From: Puffinus mauretanicus
Lineage: Eukaryota > Chordata > Aves > Procellariiformes > Procellariidae
DNA length: 64,000 nucleotides
Direction: 5' to 3'
NCBI GenBank assembly: GCA_023333565.1
Contig: JAJKFH010003908.1
Span: 124,001 to 188,000 of the forward strand
This document shows, one piece after another, positions 50,587 to 61,790 of the stretch (its first letter is position 1; each line of letters begins with the position of its first letter). The position numbers were made by a program, and so were the translations under genes. Under the pieces are notes generated by a model. The model made no database searches and was not told the origin of the DNA. It was given only the letters and a program-made list of their open reading frames with translations.

Positions 50587-53500
50587 AACATTAACCAGGT
50601 TGGTTTTTAAGGCCTCTAAGACTGTTAATTTATTGGGTTTTTAATATTACAGGAAGTCTCTATTTTGAGATAATACATGCTCACTTTCATTCTCACAAAA
50701 AGAACTTTAAGGACCCTTACAGAAAAATAAAAGAAAAAAAAATCCCATAGCTTTCTCATGATGCAATACCAACCACTATTTCATAGATTATTAAATTTAA
50801 GACACTAAGTACATCAGGGCCTCTGGACTAAGACAGAATGTAAGCCTCCCTTCACAAACCTATCTATCCTCTAAATTAAGGTCCAGAATAAGCTACATGG
50901 TAAGAATTATTGGAGTATCTTCTCATCTTTAGATATAAGTTATTTCAAAAATATTTAGATGAGAAAGTCATTGTGTAATACATGGACTACTTGTGCAACT
51001 TTATGCCTTTTCTGCCTTGCATAATCAATGCTTTTCATGGACACAGACAACCTAAGGGGGGCAAGGGAGAATGAATTTGTCTTTACCCTCTTCCAAATGA
51101 AGGAGTTTTGCCTTCAGTATCTAAGTCAAGTGAAGTACTTGAGATCAACTTCAAAATAAAAAATAAATACTAGCTAAGGAATGAAGTTTTATGTACATTT
51201 TTAATATATAGTATTTTAAAATCACGGCACTAGGTAAGTTCTTCAACCGCCATCAGAAATTTCAGGTCTAAATGAGAGCTTCCTGGACACCAGCACTGAA
51301 GATGGTACACCTTTTCTTTATCTCCATAAAGAGCCACTGGCACAAATCACCTCTAACAGTTACAGAAATTCTTAAATAAAAGCAATATAGGCAATACATT
51401 TCTCAGAAGGACACACTCAAGCTTCTGGCTATCTGGAAAACTGAACTCCCCTTATTTGCTTCAATGGCTTACCAATAATTTTTCCTTACTATTTTCAAAG
51501 CAAATACGCATGAGTTTGGCAGAATCTTAAAACTACCTCAAAAATACAAATATCTGGTTAAACCGCCAAATTCACAAATTGATGAGCTTGTATATACATG
51601 CATATATCTGATGGTTATCTAATCTCAGGCACACACTACACGCATACAAGTGACCACTCAGTCCAATAACCACATATGCTTAAAAGTAACTTGAACATCT
51701 ACACTATGTAATAGAAAAAACAGCTGATATTAAAGGTCTGGTTTTCAAATTGAGTAATTACAGACCCTTTTGAAACATAGAAGCACAATGCAGAGTAACC
51801 GTATGACTTTACGTGGGATATGCAGTTTTAATTTTATTGCACAAGACCCTCCATGTGGGGAAAAAAAAAAAATTATGGAGTTGTGAAATTCCCAAGTTTA
51901 AATTCAGGTGTAATGAGTGCTACTTCCATTGAGATACAAATATCTGATCCTGACTGAGTATTAAAGGGCATGAGTAGGAGGAAGAGAAGAAAAAGAAGGT
52001 ACGCTGTGGTATTCTGTGCTTCAAGAGAGCTGCTGCCACCATAGACTGAAAACCCAATCCAGCATCACTCTACATCTGACATTTGCTGTATTAGAAACAA
52101 CTATTTTTAAAGCATTTACTCCTCTATTTTAAACATAATTATCCTTATCTAGTGGGATAGAAAAAGTTCCAGAAAAAAATAAAGAAATAAGGTGCAGCTA
52201 ACAAGAATGATCTAATGTTGTTGAATGGTTAAATGTATTTTCGTTCACACAGAAATTCAGGTGTCCTGTATTTTTCCCCTCACATTTCCTTTCTGAACAA
52301 GAAGCTTACTGACATTTAAAATTCAAATAAGTTTAATGATATTTATTAATAGAAACTTTAGTACTATAGCCTCTTAATCTTCACAACCACAGAAATGTCT
52401 ATCATACACAGTAAGTTTTCTTAGCAGTATCAGACTTGCCAGAAATAACAGTTTTCTTACTAATGTTTTGTATCCAATCAAAAAGGTTTTTACATACACT
52501 TTGATGAAATAAAATTAGCACCTTTATCAAAAAGATCTTATTCTCTGCCAATTTTTATTTCCTTTAGGAAAGGTAAGCGGTACATACCATAAACTAAAAA
52601 CTTCTTCACGGTTGAGTATCAGGTTTTTCCCCCCAAGTAAAGAGAAAGTTCAACAGTTCAGAGACTGATTGAACAAGCAATACTGTTCGCATTGAGTTCC
52701 TCCAAGATGAGATGTGTTAGGATAACATCCATTGTCAGCAACAATTTTTCCTTTAAAATCTTGAGTGTCAGTTCTCATCTCCCTGCTTTCACTCAGCCAT
52801 TTACAACAATATGCTTCTTCCAAATTCCTTGCATATACAGTTTCACATTCCTTAACAGAAAGCTCAAGCCTTATCCATGTTTCCAGCTTTTCTGTACTCA
52901 TCAGCTCTAAAACATCCCTGTCTTCACTCATCCCTTCAGCATTACATATCACTTTTTAATTCCTACTTTCCTAAAGCAAGCCATCAACTATCCCTTTCAA
53001 CATAAACACTGCAACTGAAATCTCACAGTTAATGAGGTTCCAAACACTCCATTCATTGTATACAGGGAAGCCGCTTTGCAGAAAAGTGCGCAGGCCCTCT
53101 GTGCACAGGGCATACGAAAGCATACACCAATCAGAAAGGAAAATACCAAACCAAAATGAATACTATGTAATCCTCCCAGTAACTGTATTCTTGGGAAACA
53201 CTATGTTAAAAACATTGTAATAATGTAGCATAGAGTGCACCTATCCATCTTTTCTATGGAGTTGAGATTCACGGAAAGCAGAGGTCGGGATTGGAAAGAC
53301 AAAGTTGACATGGTGTTAAAATCAAGAATAAATCTTCTTTAAAAAAAAAAGAAAGAACATCAGTGAGTTTGAGATCAAAGACTTGTTAGGAGATCCAAGC
53401 ATTGTCTTTATGATATACTGATTTTCCTCCACATCTGAAAAGCTGACCTTCTGCAAGAGTTTTAGAACTCAAGAGCTCTACCAGCTACCTGAAGTTAACA

Positions 53501-56500
53501 TATAAAGCCCAAGACTATATTAAGACATGATGATTTCAGCCTTCAAATACTCAAACCTATTTTATACACCCAAATCAAAAAGGAGAACTGCACAGAACAA
53601 TCTGGGAATCACTCAGATTTCACCCTGTTTTCCCATATCTCCAGTTTCTTCTGTACAATGTTAATTTTGACATAGAGGAAACAACTTTTGCTGCATTATT
53701 TGATATATTTAAACATTTTCATTATCTGCATATTTGATAAGGGCATTTTACTGAGAGCTAGGCAAAAGCAGACCAAATCTGGTAAGCCAAATCTAGTATG
53801 CCAATTCTCTTAATTGCTTGTTATCCTTAAGTGTCAGCATAATTTAATACAGGATAGAACACATTGTTTTGTCACTGAGATAACTTCTCATTAACATATC
53901 ATTGAACAAGACACCACATATCCCTCCAGCAGTGCTGCTGATCTGTATACAACATGCTTTGGGTAACTCATCATCACTTAAAGAGACCGCTTCCAATTAC
54001 GCGTAATACTGAAATTGCATTGAAAACTGCTCTTGGTAAGATTGTTTGTTTAAGAGACAGACTTGTCATCCCCATAGTCTTCCTCCCCAGTCATAAATGT
54101 ATTCGGGTGGCCAGAGGCATCACATTAAGTCATGTGGCTAGCCTGAAGTCAAAACAACATCAACAATGCTCAAGAACATATTCAGCAAGGATGCTACTGT
54201 CAAGCAGAAAAGAGTAAAAACTGAACCCAAATAATCAAGATAATATATTATGTGCCTTATATCACAGTGAAAAGCTGATTGCCAAATAAGTTTTCAGTTC
54301 AGCCAACCAAACTGTACTTGTTGGTTCAGCAAACTAAACCTAACAGAAAGAATATATGAGATGTCAAATGCTGACAAGATTGCTTGCTTCATTCTGTGAT
54401 GAAAACTAGCTTGGCTAACCATATCTGCTTAATGTTTTTTTACTACTCAGCCAAGCTATTTAATCTATCAGCTCACTGAAAATCTCTGACTTTTAGCTCC
54501 AATCAAGAACAATCTGAAAATTTAAGATATACCATGCTATCCTACTGACATGCTGTTTTCAGTCCTCTTTCATCAGCATGATCCTAAGAACATTTACAAA
54601 GCAGAAAAGACAAGCATATTTTAGAAATGTGATCTAATAAAACCTCATTTAAAGATAGGAAAGGCTTTTTCTTTTTTTTCCTTTTAAGTCTTGCAATACA
54701 TTGTTCATGGTAAAAATGGATGGAACTGTCAAACAGTAGCCACAATAACAAGTTAGAGAATCTACACAACCTCAGAGGTATTAGCAATTCACTTTTATCT
54801 GCTACTGCAAATAACGACTGGAGGATTTGCATCACTGCTCAGTACATCAGCACATTTTGCTGCAGAGATGTACAGTCAGAAGCAATATTTGGTTGTACAT
54901 ATCTGGACGGATCACCCACCAAGAACTGCTAGTTTGAATTCATTCTTTCCTATCTCCAGGTTCTACACTGCAAGCTAGCCAATGGAAAACAGCTTCAGTA
55001 TTTTTTCAGTTTAGGAAAACTTCAGTATTTTTTCATGAGCAAGTGATGACAGTAAGATCACAGTAGTTACCAATGCTGAAATATGTTTTAAGCAAGACAT
55101 TTTGTTGACAACCCAGTTCAAAAAATCCTGGGGGGGGGTGCTCTATCAAAGAGCATTGAGAGGCAGCTTAGGAAAGAAAGTGGGTCTTCTTTTCTTTAAA
55201 GCCACACAACTGAATAGAGTATTCCACAACTACTATAATACCGGTAAGAATCCTATGTTCACCAGGTCAGCCTAAGAGATTTTTCAGCTAATAAAGCCCA
55301 GAAACTCCAACAGTTAAGAAACAGGTCAACCTGTCAAACTTATAGAAATAACTATTTTTAAAAAGTGTTTTATAGCAAAAACAAACAAACAAACAAACAC
55401 CAAACTCCTCCTTTTTCAAAAAAAAAAAGTACAATTTAATTCCAAACATCACAATGCTCAACAAAAAGAGTTACAGTACATTCAAAGGAGGAAGAAAAGT
55501 TAAAAAGGTAAAGGTAAACCTGCAATCACTACCCTTTTACTTCATGATTTAAACAGTGTGTGAGCAGGAACATAGGAGTTCAGTGATAAAACGAACAGCA
55601 TTTATGACAGTAGGAAACACGTAACAGCAGGAGCAAAACATGGTTGAAACAGGAAGGTGAACTTCAGCACAAGACTGTATGGGAGAGAAATAGGGATTTT
55701 GCTCCATGCATCAAGCTAACAGAAAAGGATCACAAACCTGACAGGAATGTTAAGTTGCCGTGAATGGTGAGTCACTATTTTTGCTTTCTAAAATAGTGAT
55801 GGAAGACCTTATCCAGAATAAGATTGAGCCAGTACACCACTTCACACCATCACTTCTTTCACGTCCTTAAAATTCTGCAGAATATGCTGTTGTGGCAAAA
55901 ATACCTGCAATATTAGTGAATACCATCCTATTATGTATTTGGTCAAACTGAGTGAATTAAAGAATCGGATAAATATTTTCCAGCTCATCTCAATGACCTA
56001 GTCATAAGTGAACTAAGAAAAAAAAACTTCTATAGGGGAAGGAGGGGGAGGGCAGGGTTACCAGTTACTGCAAAAGAAACATTTATTTGCATCATGAAAA
56101 TACCCAAATCCCTTTCATGTTCCCTCAACATGAAAAACATTTTTAAACATATATATCCTTCTTCCACTCTTCCCAAGAAAGACTTGATCCCTGGAGAAGC
56201 GTTAACATATATTGGATGTTTGTTACATGTATATGTGCTAGTTCTTGCGGAAAGCTGTCAGTATTCAGGTGGACCCTGAACTATGCATGTTAGGTGTTCT
56301 ATTATATATTCCGTAACCCACAGTTAAATAAAGAGTAAATTAATTTTAGAATCATCATTTTATTAAGGAAAGGTATTTGTCTTTAAATTACAGCTACAGC
56401 ATTTGTTACTCTCGCAACATATAACTATGGCAAGACAGTGTTCCGACAAGCAGTTAAAAAAGTTAGACAAGACCGTACTTAGCATTAGCAAGAGTGAAAA

Positions 56501-57039
56501 ACAAATGACAGATCAGCTTCTAGTATCAGGAACCCCAGCACCCAAAACTCTCTACTTACACAGGGTTAAGTGCTTACTAAAACATTCCCCTGGGAGATAA
56601 CAAAACCACATGGAAAACAAATGCATACCATGAATAAGAGCCCCAAGAGAGAAGCTCTGAAAAATCTTGCAGAGGCTGTTTAAGATGTCGTCACCTGGGT
56701 ACAGCCAGGCCAAAAAACCACACTTCTCTCTCCCTCTCGGTCCCAGCTGCCTCAGTTCACCATCTAACACCTTCACACACATTTACTTTCAGCAGTTTAA
56801 TTTAAACTAACATGCCCAGTTGTGAACTGGCAAGAACAACTACCACGTGCTAGCACAGTACAGACAGTAGGGACAAATAACATTAAAACATTCCTGCTAG
56901 ACTTGCCAGCACTCATCTTTCATTCTGTACGATACACGCAACAAAAAATGTGTTTTAGTTGTAAAGCGTGCGGACAGTAGTAGGATGAAAAATCACTTTT
57001 GCACTATGGTTTTCACGCACACGAAAGCGCTTCAGTCAA
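50587..57039 (-). other. DOCK9 intron 1, 5' part
   Basis: AT-rich intron from the 50.4 kb candidate exon to the CpG island. Simple sequence: G9 at 55130-55138, (CAAA)n at 55379-55399, and a short direct repeat of TTCAGTATTTTTTCA at about 54994 and 55021. A minus-strand open frame at 52650-52931 has somewhat protein-like composition but no similarity I can name. Nothing else recognised. Confidence 0.7.
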
Positions 57040-57571
57040 ACAAGGCCAAGCGCCAGCTGCACCCGCGCTACAGGTGGAGGAGAAAGGAGGCACCAGGCCC
57101 CCCACCGCGCCTAGGGCAGGTTACAGCCAGGAGGGCGCCGCTGCTTCCCGGAGAGCTCCGCTTGCCCCGGCTGTCCCGCACCGCTTCACGCCGAGGAGAA
57201 GTTTGCAGCGGGGAGGGCGGGAGCGCCCAGCCCTCCGTGCCCGCCGGGCGCCGCATCCCATGGCGCCCTCCGCGCGGCTGCCGCTGGGAGCGTCCCCGCC
57301 CCGCCTGCGGCGGCACCCGCACCCGCACCTCACCCCGCCCGCAGCAGCCTCCAGGGGAGGTGAAGAGCCGCAAGCCCGGCACGGGGCCGCGCCGACCTCC
57401 CCCCGCTCCCGCCGTCGTGACAGCCCAGGCGGGCCCGGGAAGGATCAAAGGGCCCGTCTTCTCCTCCGGGGCCACCGCCTGCCCTCCCCCCGCAGCCCCG
57501 AGAGGCCCCGGCGAAGGATCCCCCCGCCCGCAGCCTCGCCCGGACCCCTGGCGGGCCGCCCCCGCACTCAC

Positions 57572-57685
57572 CAGGAGGACGGAGCCGCGCACCACCTCGG
57601 AGACGCTCTGCCGCAGCTCGGCCGCCGTGCCGGGCTTGCTCAGCGCCCGCGTGAACTTCCGAGTCTCCGGGGCCACCAGTGCCAT
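57572..57685 (-). CDS. DOCK9: DOCK9 coding exon 1 (canonical first exon, residues 1-38)
   Basis: The ATG at 57685 opens 38 codons beginning [20 protein letters not shown] and ending [10 protein letters not shown], followed directly by the donor GTGAGT (phase 0). The block [20 protein letters not shown] is the signature N-terminus of the zizimin (DOCK-D) family. The start has a good context (G at -3, G at +4) and gives a length close to mammalian DOCK9 first exons. The frame stays open upstream to about 57910 without an ATG (only a GTG), and that extension is a Pro/Arg/Gly-rich by-product of the CpG island, so I do not include it. The exon sits inside the CpG island, as expected for the main housekeeping-type promoter. 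It joins exon 2 across an intron of about 39 kb. Confidence 0.93.
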
Positions 57686-57956
57686 GGCTGCCTCCGCGCT
57701 CCTCCGGCCCGGGCCGCCCGCTGCCCTCACGGCCCGGCCGCCGGGCGGCCCCTCACGCGGCGGCGGCGGCGGTTGGGGGCGGGGGGGTGGCCGTCGGGAG
57801 GCGGGCAGGGCGCGAGCCCCGCCGGCGGGTGCCGCAGCCGGCGCCGCTCCTGGCAGGTAGCCCCTCCCCCGCGGAGCCGGCGCGCGCCGCGCCCCCACCT
57901 CCGAACACACCCGCGCGCCGCCGGGCGGGGGGAGCGGGGCGCCGCCGCGGAGGCCG

Positions 57957-58095
57957 ATTGGCGCGGCCGAGAGCGGGGCAAAGGGGCGGGGCCGCGCGCG
58001 CGGAACGCCGAGGCCCCGCCCCCACCTGTTCCCGCGGCGCCTTTCTGATTGGGCGCCTGGTTACCTGCCCGGCTGCGACTCCCCACCCTCATTGG
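57957..58095 (-). promoter_or_regulatory. Cluster of three CCAAT (NF-Y type) boxes
   Basis: ATTGG occurs on the plus strand at 57957-57961, 58048-58052 and 58091-58095, so all three are CCAAT in the direction of DOCK9 transcription. They lie 270-410 bases upstream of the exon 1 ATG. Flanks (GATTGG, GATTGGG, CATTGGC) are compatible with NF-Y. Multiple CCAAT boxes with GC boxes are the usual setting of TATA-less CpG-island promoters. Function is inferred. Confidence 0.6.
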
Positions 58096-58530
58096 CTTAG
58101 CGCGGACCCGAGGCCAAGGTGAGGGGCGGGGTCGGCTGGAGCCGGAAGTTCCCGCCCTTGCCGGGCAGGCCCCGCCCGCAGCGGGGCGGGCTGTGGTGAG
58201 CGGCGGCGGCGGCGGCGGCCGGGACAGAGTCCCGGTCGCGGCGGCGGGCCCCGGGGGTGGGGCCCTTGCTCGTCCTGGGTGTGGCAGTGAGCGCGGCTGT
58301 GTTCGGCCCCGAGCGACGGAGTCGGCAGCAAAGCGCAGCCGGAGGATGCCGGAGCGGCGGGTGTCGCCGCCGGGGATAAACCGCCGCCGGCAGCGCGGGG
58401 CGCGGGCTGCAATGCGGTGTCGGCGCGGGGCGGCTGTGCCCTGCCCGCCCGGGCTCCGCGCCAGCGGCGGCTGCTCCTGCTCCTACCTGTGTCTGTACGT
58501 AGGGGCACGCGCGTACGTGGGTCTGTATAA

Positions 58531-58545
58531 GCACGTGACGTGGCG
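58531..58545. promoter_or_regulatory. E-box / CRE-like composite site
   Basis: GCACGTGACGTGGC contains the palindromic E-box CACGTG in its GTGAC-flanked form (bound by USF, MITF/TFE or MYC/MAX families), overlapped by a TGACGTGG CRE-like half. It lies at the outer edge of the CpG island, about 850 bases upstream of the exon 1 ATG. Role is inferred. Confidence 0.35.
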
Positions 58546-58560
58546 AGGAAGTCAGCAGTG

Positions 58561-60904
58561 AGGCAGTTGCCGAAGGTGCAACGGTCACAGTTCGGAACCA
58601 GCCTGGTGGCTGTCGGCAGCGCCGCTGGCGCCTGCTGATGAAGCTGGGGTGTTGAGGGTTTCCTTTGCACGGTTTTCTCCGGACAGGTAGTTCGTGCAGA
58701 GAAGCGAGCGCGGCTGTGGCGTCTTAAATCGCCGTGACTTCCCTCTGGGGCGCTGGTTAGTCGGGCTGTCAAACTCAGAGGGCGCGCAGGCATTAGACAC
58801 CTCATGGCTACGTTTAAATTCTTGGAGCATTTGAGAGCATTAGGGCTTGCACACCTTCGTCTTTTTAGGCATCTTTTTATATCCACTAAAAACACTTTTC
58901 TGCACTGAACAGTGTACAGCTTACCGCTGATGGAGGGAGCAACTGAGTGCGGCGGTCAGGCCCCGGGGGGGGGTGGCTTTCAGGTGGAAAAAAAAAAAGA
59001 TGACAAAGTGATCGTATCTGAGGCTACGTACTCAAGAAATGCCTGCCAGAGAAAGGGCCTACTTTTCTGGATGCTGCACAAATACATCTGTAACTAATAA
59101 AATTCGAAATAACTGAGGCATTCTTTCAGAAAGATGGAGGATAAAAAGTCCAAATGCACAAATGTATAGATTACACCGAGGGAGTTTCTGTCAGTGAAGG
59201 ATCTTGCCGCTGATACTTTGCAGACCTGTATCTAAGGCTTATTTATTCAAATACGTGACCTATGTTTTTTTAGTAGGATATCTGTCACAACTTGAATGTT
59301 CATATTACTTTATACCTTCTTCAAGAAAGACAGAATGCACAGAGAGGTAGACTCATCAGGCTCATTAAAGATACCTAGAGTTCCTGATTTCACAAGTCCT
59401 GATGTGTTAATGAGTCAACGTTTAGACTGATAAATCAGAAAATTGGATGCAGTGAGATATTGGATGAATTGGTGAGACAGATTATCTGAATACAGAACTG
59501 GATGAGCAGCTATGTAAACATTTAGCTAGAGTAACTAGAATGAGCTGTCTAAGGATCATCTTTTTAATTTTTTTATCTCAATCTGTAGGGTATGTCTAGA
59601 TCTCAAACCTCCAGAGGTAAACATGCCCTGGATTTTGTATAAATAGTAGATGACCAGTTTCTAAAATAAAATCATATGTTATTTTCAAAGCACTCAGGTG
59701 CTTTGAATTCTGACAATTCTGACAAAGAAAAAAGACTAATCTACTGAATTTATGGTTGCTTAAATGTAAAATGGTGTAATTTAACTATATTTGCTATAAA
59801 TAAATATTTCCCATATATATTATGCAGCTTTGCTGGAAAAGGGACAGCGTTCCAAGTCTGAAGAAAACTCCAAATGATGCTTGTATAGGTAGAGATACAT
59901 AGGAAAAAAACCTCAAATAGGTAAATGGTAGTTTATTGAGGAAGACTGTATAGGGTACCCAAAAGATGAAGTTACCACAATCGTCAAAGTTTCTTTTCAG
60001 CTGAACGCATTCAGTTAAAGAAAGAAAGTGAAAGTGACAATTAAAAAGTGTATAAAATGAAAGGAAAACTATGGAAGCTGATAAGCAGAAATGATAAGTT
60101 AGCAGTTGTGAAACAATGAGAATGAATAATAGTATGAATGAAAAGCCTTGTCTCGTTGCCTAAAGGTCAAGGGGAATACTTTTTTTAAAATGTCAGGATC
60201 AGAAAGAAAAAATCTTGGTAGTGGCATGGTTTCCTTGCTACTATGAAGTATTTCAATTTTCAGTAGCAATGCCAATGTACAAAAGCATTTCTTTTCTTTA
60301 TTTGATAGAAACCTGGATAATGCACTAATACTTTATGGATATAATTGCACATGTTTTATTCAATCATTACTTAGTAAGGATGCTAAATAGCAGCGGGTAA
60401 AGGTAAAAACATTTAAACTTTCAGGGCCAACTAAGTCATATGTCAGAATTTTATGGGATTCTGAATCATTCGTGGTGATAATCAACCTGTCTGTGTTCGT
60501 TCCAGAAATGAAAGAGAGAAACTGATTTGGCGTCCATTAGAAATGTAAAGCAAAAGGTTATTTGAGCTAAAATAACGTGATGAGAATCTTTGGCAAAATC
60601 ATGAAAGTCAAACATAAGAATCACGTGTAGGAATTAAAGAATTATTGAGTTTCAAATATCAGCAGGATTGGCTGGAATTTCGGCCTGTTGTTTAATGAGA
60701 TTAGTATTCCACCTGGCAAAGCTAACTGTATGTTTTTGAGCTTCTATGAAGACATTATGCAATATTCTATTTAGTGCCACTATTCTATCTAAAAATATTT
60801 CTATACAAAACTTGCAACATATATTTATCTGAAGAAAAAAAACTACCCAGCAGATCTGAAAAGTAATTATATCTTGAAAATCATCATTGAATGGAGACCT
60901 GTTT
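58561..60904. other. Region upstream of the DOCK9 promoter
   Basis: Transition from the CpG island to AT-rich intergenic DNA. No exon with recognisable similarity on either strand. A G10 run lies near 58964-58973 and an A12 run near 58988. A divergent non-coding transcript from the CpG island is possible but not demonstrated. Confidence 0.6.
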
Positions 60905-61790
60905 AGCAAAGTACAGCAGGATTTGGTTTTATTCCAATCCTATTCATAATCTTTATTAACTTATATAAAGAAAACACAAAATAATCTCTAATAACATAGA
61001 TGCAGCCGCAAATATTTATAGGGAGATGTTACTTCTGAAGCAGAGCCTGCCTTTTTTGTGAGGGGGAGGGGGAAGGAGGTGCATGGTGTGGGACTTACTG
61101 AACTGTTTATCTGAATACAGATGAGTGGAAAGGCATCCAAGTACAAAGAATATTAAGTCAAATTATAGAGGTGTTATAGTGTGGTTATGAACAACTCAAA
61201 AAGATTCATGCTTATGGCACAGATCTTGGAGTAAAAGCAGAGGAATATTAAGAAGTAGTAATAAGGTTGTTGTTATATATGGCATTGATCAAACTATTAC
61301 TGAAATAGTGGTATTGCATTTTAACACAAGTAATTGACAAACTGGAAAAGCCAGGAGAATCTGCCTTGCAGTGAGAGACTGAAGAAGCATCTGTTTAGCT
61401 TATACAAAAGCTTGATCATAACTTACTAGGATTTGCAAGAGAAGAAAATTTCAAATATTAAAAGTCTCTTTAATCTGTCAGATAAGATGGCAGTGAGAAC
61501 CAGTAACTGGCAGGTGAAATTATACTACCTTAGAATAAGCATAAGATCCTTTTCTTTTAGCCACGAGAGGAGTTGTTTGGTATAATATCCCTAAGGACCC
61601 ATTAAATCTATCTCCCAAATTCTAAATTAAGATTCAGTATCTTTTCTAAATCCTGGGCTCTAAGTCACCCCTCAAATTATGGACTCAAAGCAAGATTCAC
61701 GTTATAAAATTTCTTGGCTTATATTGCTATGGAGGTCAAGCTAGATGATCATAATAACCTTTCTAGTCTGCAAATCCATTCAGTTAGGAA
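60905..61790 (+). mobile_element. Ancient CR1-like relic
   Basis: Heavily decayed plus-strand similarity in the order of CR1 ORF2: around 60905-60965 a trace of the region ending in TTTATTAACTTATATAAAGA; at 61350-61420 GAGAGACTGAAGAAGCATCT and TTTAGCTTATACAAAAGCTT; and at 61735-61790 the tail GGTCAAGCTAGATGATCATA followed by ATAACCTTTC. The spacing is right for one copy of about 0.9 kb. It resembles the older CR1/L3-type consensus shared with reptiles, and so predates the other copies. Confidence 0.55.

Larger units (their letters stand above)
1..57685 (-). other. DOCK9: DOCK9 gene, 5' portion (partial; continues beyond coordinate 1)
   Basis: Seven consecutive coding exons on the minus strand assemble into 235 residues matching the N-terminus of DOCK9/zizimin1. 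This is the DOCK-D subfamily GEF that loads GTP onto Cdc42 through a C-terminal DHR2 domain. The part encoded here is the N-terminal regulatory region (known in the family to fold back on DHR2) and the start of the PH domain that binds phosphoinositides. DOCK9 is preferred over DOCK10 and DOCK11 because exon 6 reads [20 protein letters not shown] and exon 3 reads STVPENAEKEAQSLFVTE, which fit my recollection of DOCK9 and differ from the paralogues. Intron 1 (about 39 kb) is far longer than the others. DHR1 and DHR2 and the remaining exons lie outside the window. No frameshift or stop breaks the chain, so the gene appears intact. Confidence 0.96.
57040..58560. promoter_or_regulatory. DOCK9: CpG island and principal DOCK9 promoter
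   Basis: A sharp rise to very GC- and CpG-rich sequence against an AT-rich background, spanning exon 1 and about 0.9 kb upstream of it. No TATA box is visible at a sensible distance. There are several GC boxes (GGGGCGGGG near 57983 and 58123; paired CCCCGCCC/GGGGCGGG at 58170-58190), an ETS-type CCGGAAGT at 58142-58149, and short CGG runs (58199-58220, 57757-57772). Long open frames across the island in several frames on both strands are by-products of its high GC content. The transcription start cannot be placed exactly; it should lie between exon 1 and about 58.15 kb. Confidence 0.9.

Noticed and set aside
51473..51511. Thirteen-codon possible first exon (MRICFENSKEKLL) before TTG|GTAAGC, phase 0
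   Set aside because: Same reason: a short run whose expected number by chance in a 39 kb intron is not small.
57686..57910. In-frame 75-residue N-terminal extension of DOCK9 exon 1
   Set aside because: It begins at a GTG, not an ATG, is low-complexity, and lies in the promoter/5' UTR. The ATG at 57685 has good context and gives the length expected for the family.
57068..58561. Several long open frames (up to about 349 codons) on both strands of the CpG island
   Set aside because: GC-rich sequence has few stop codons. The frames overlap one another, are Pro/Arg/Ala/Gly-rich and show no similarity apart from the DOCK9 exon 1 segment.
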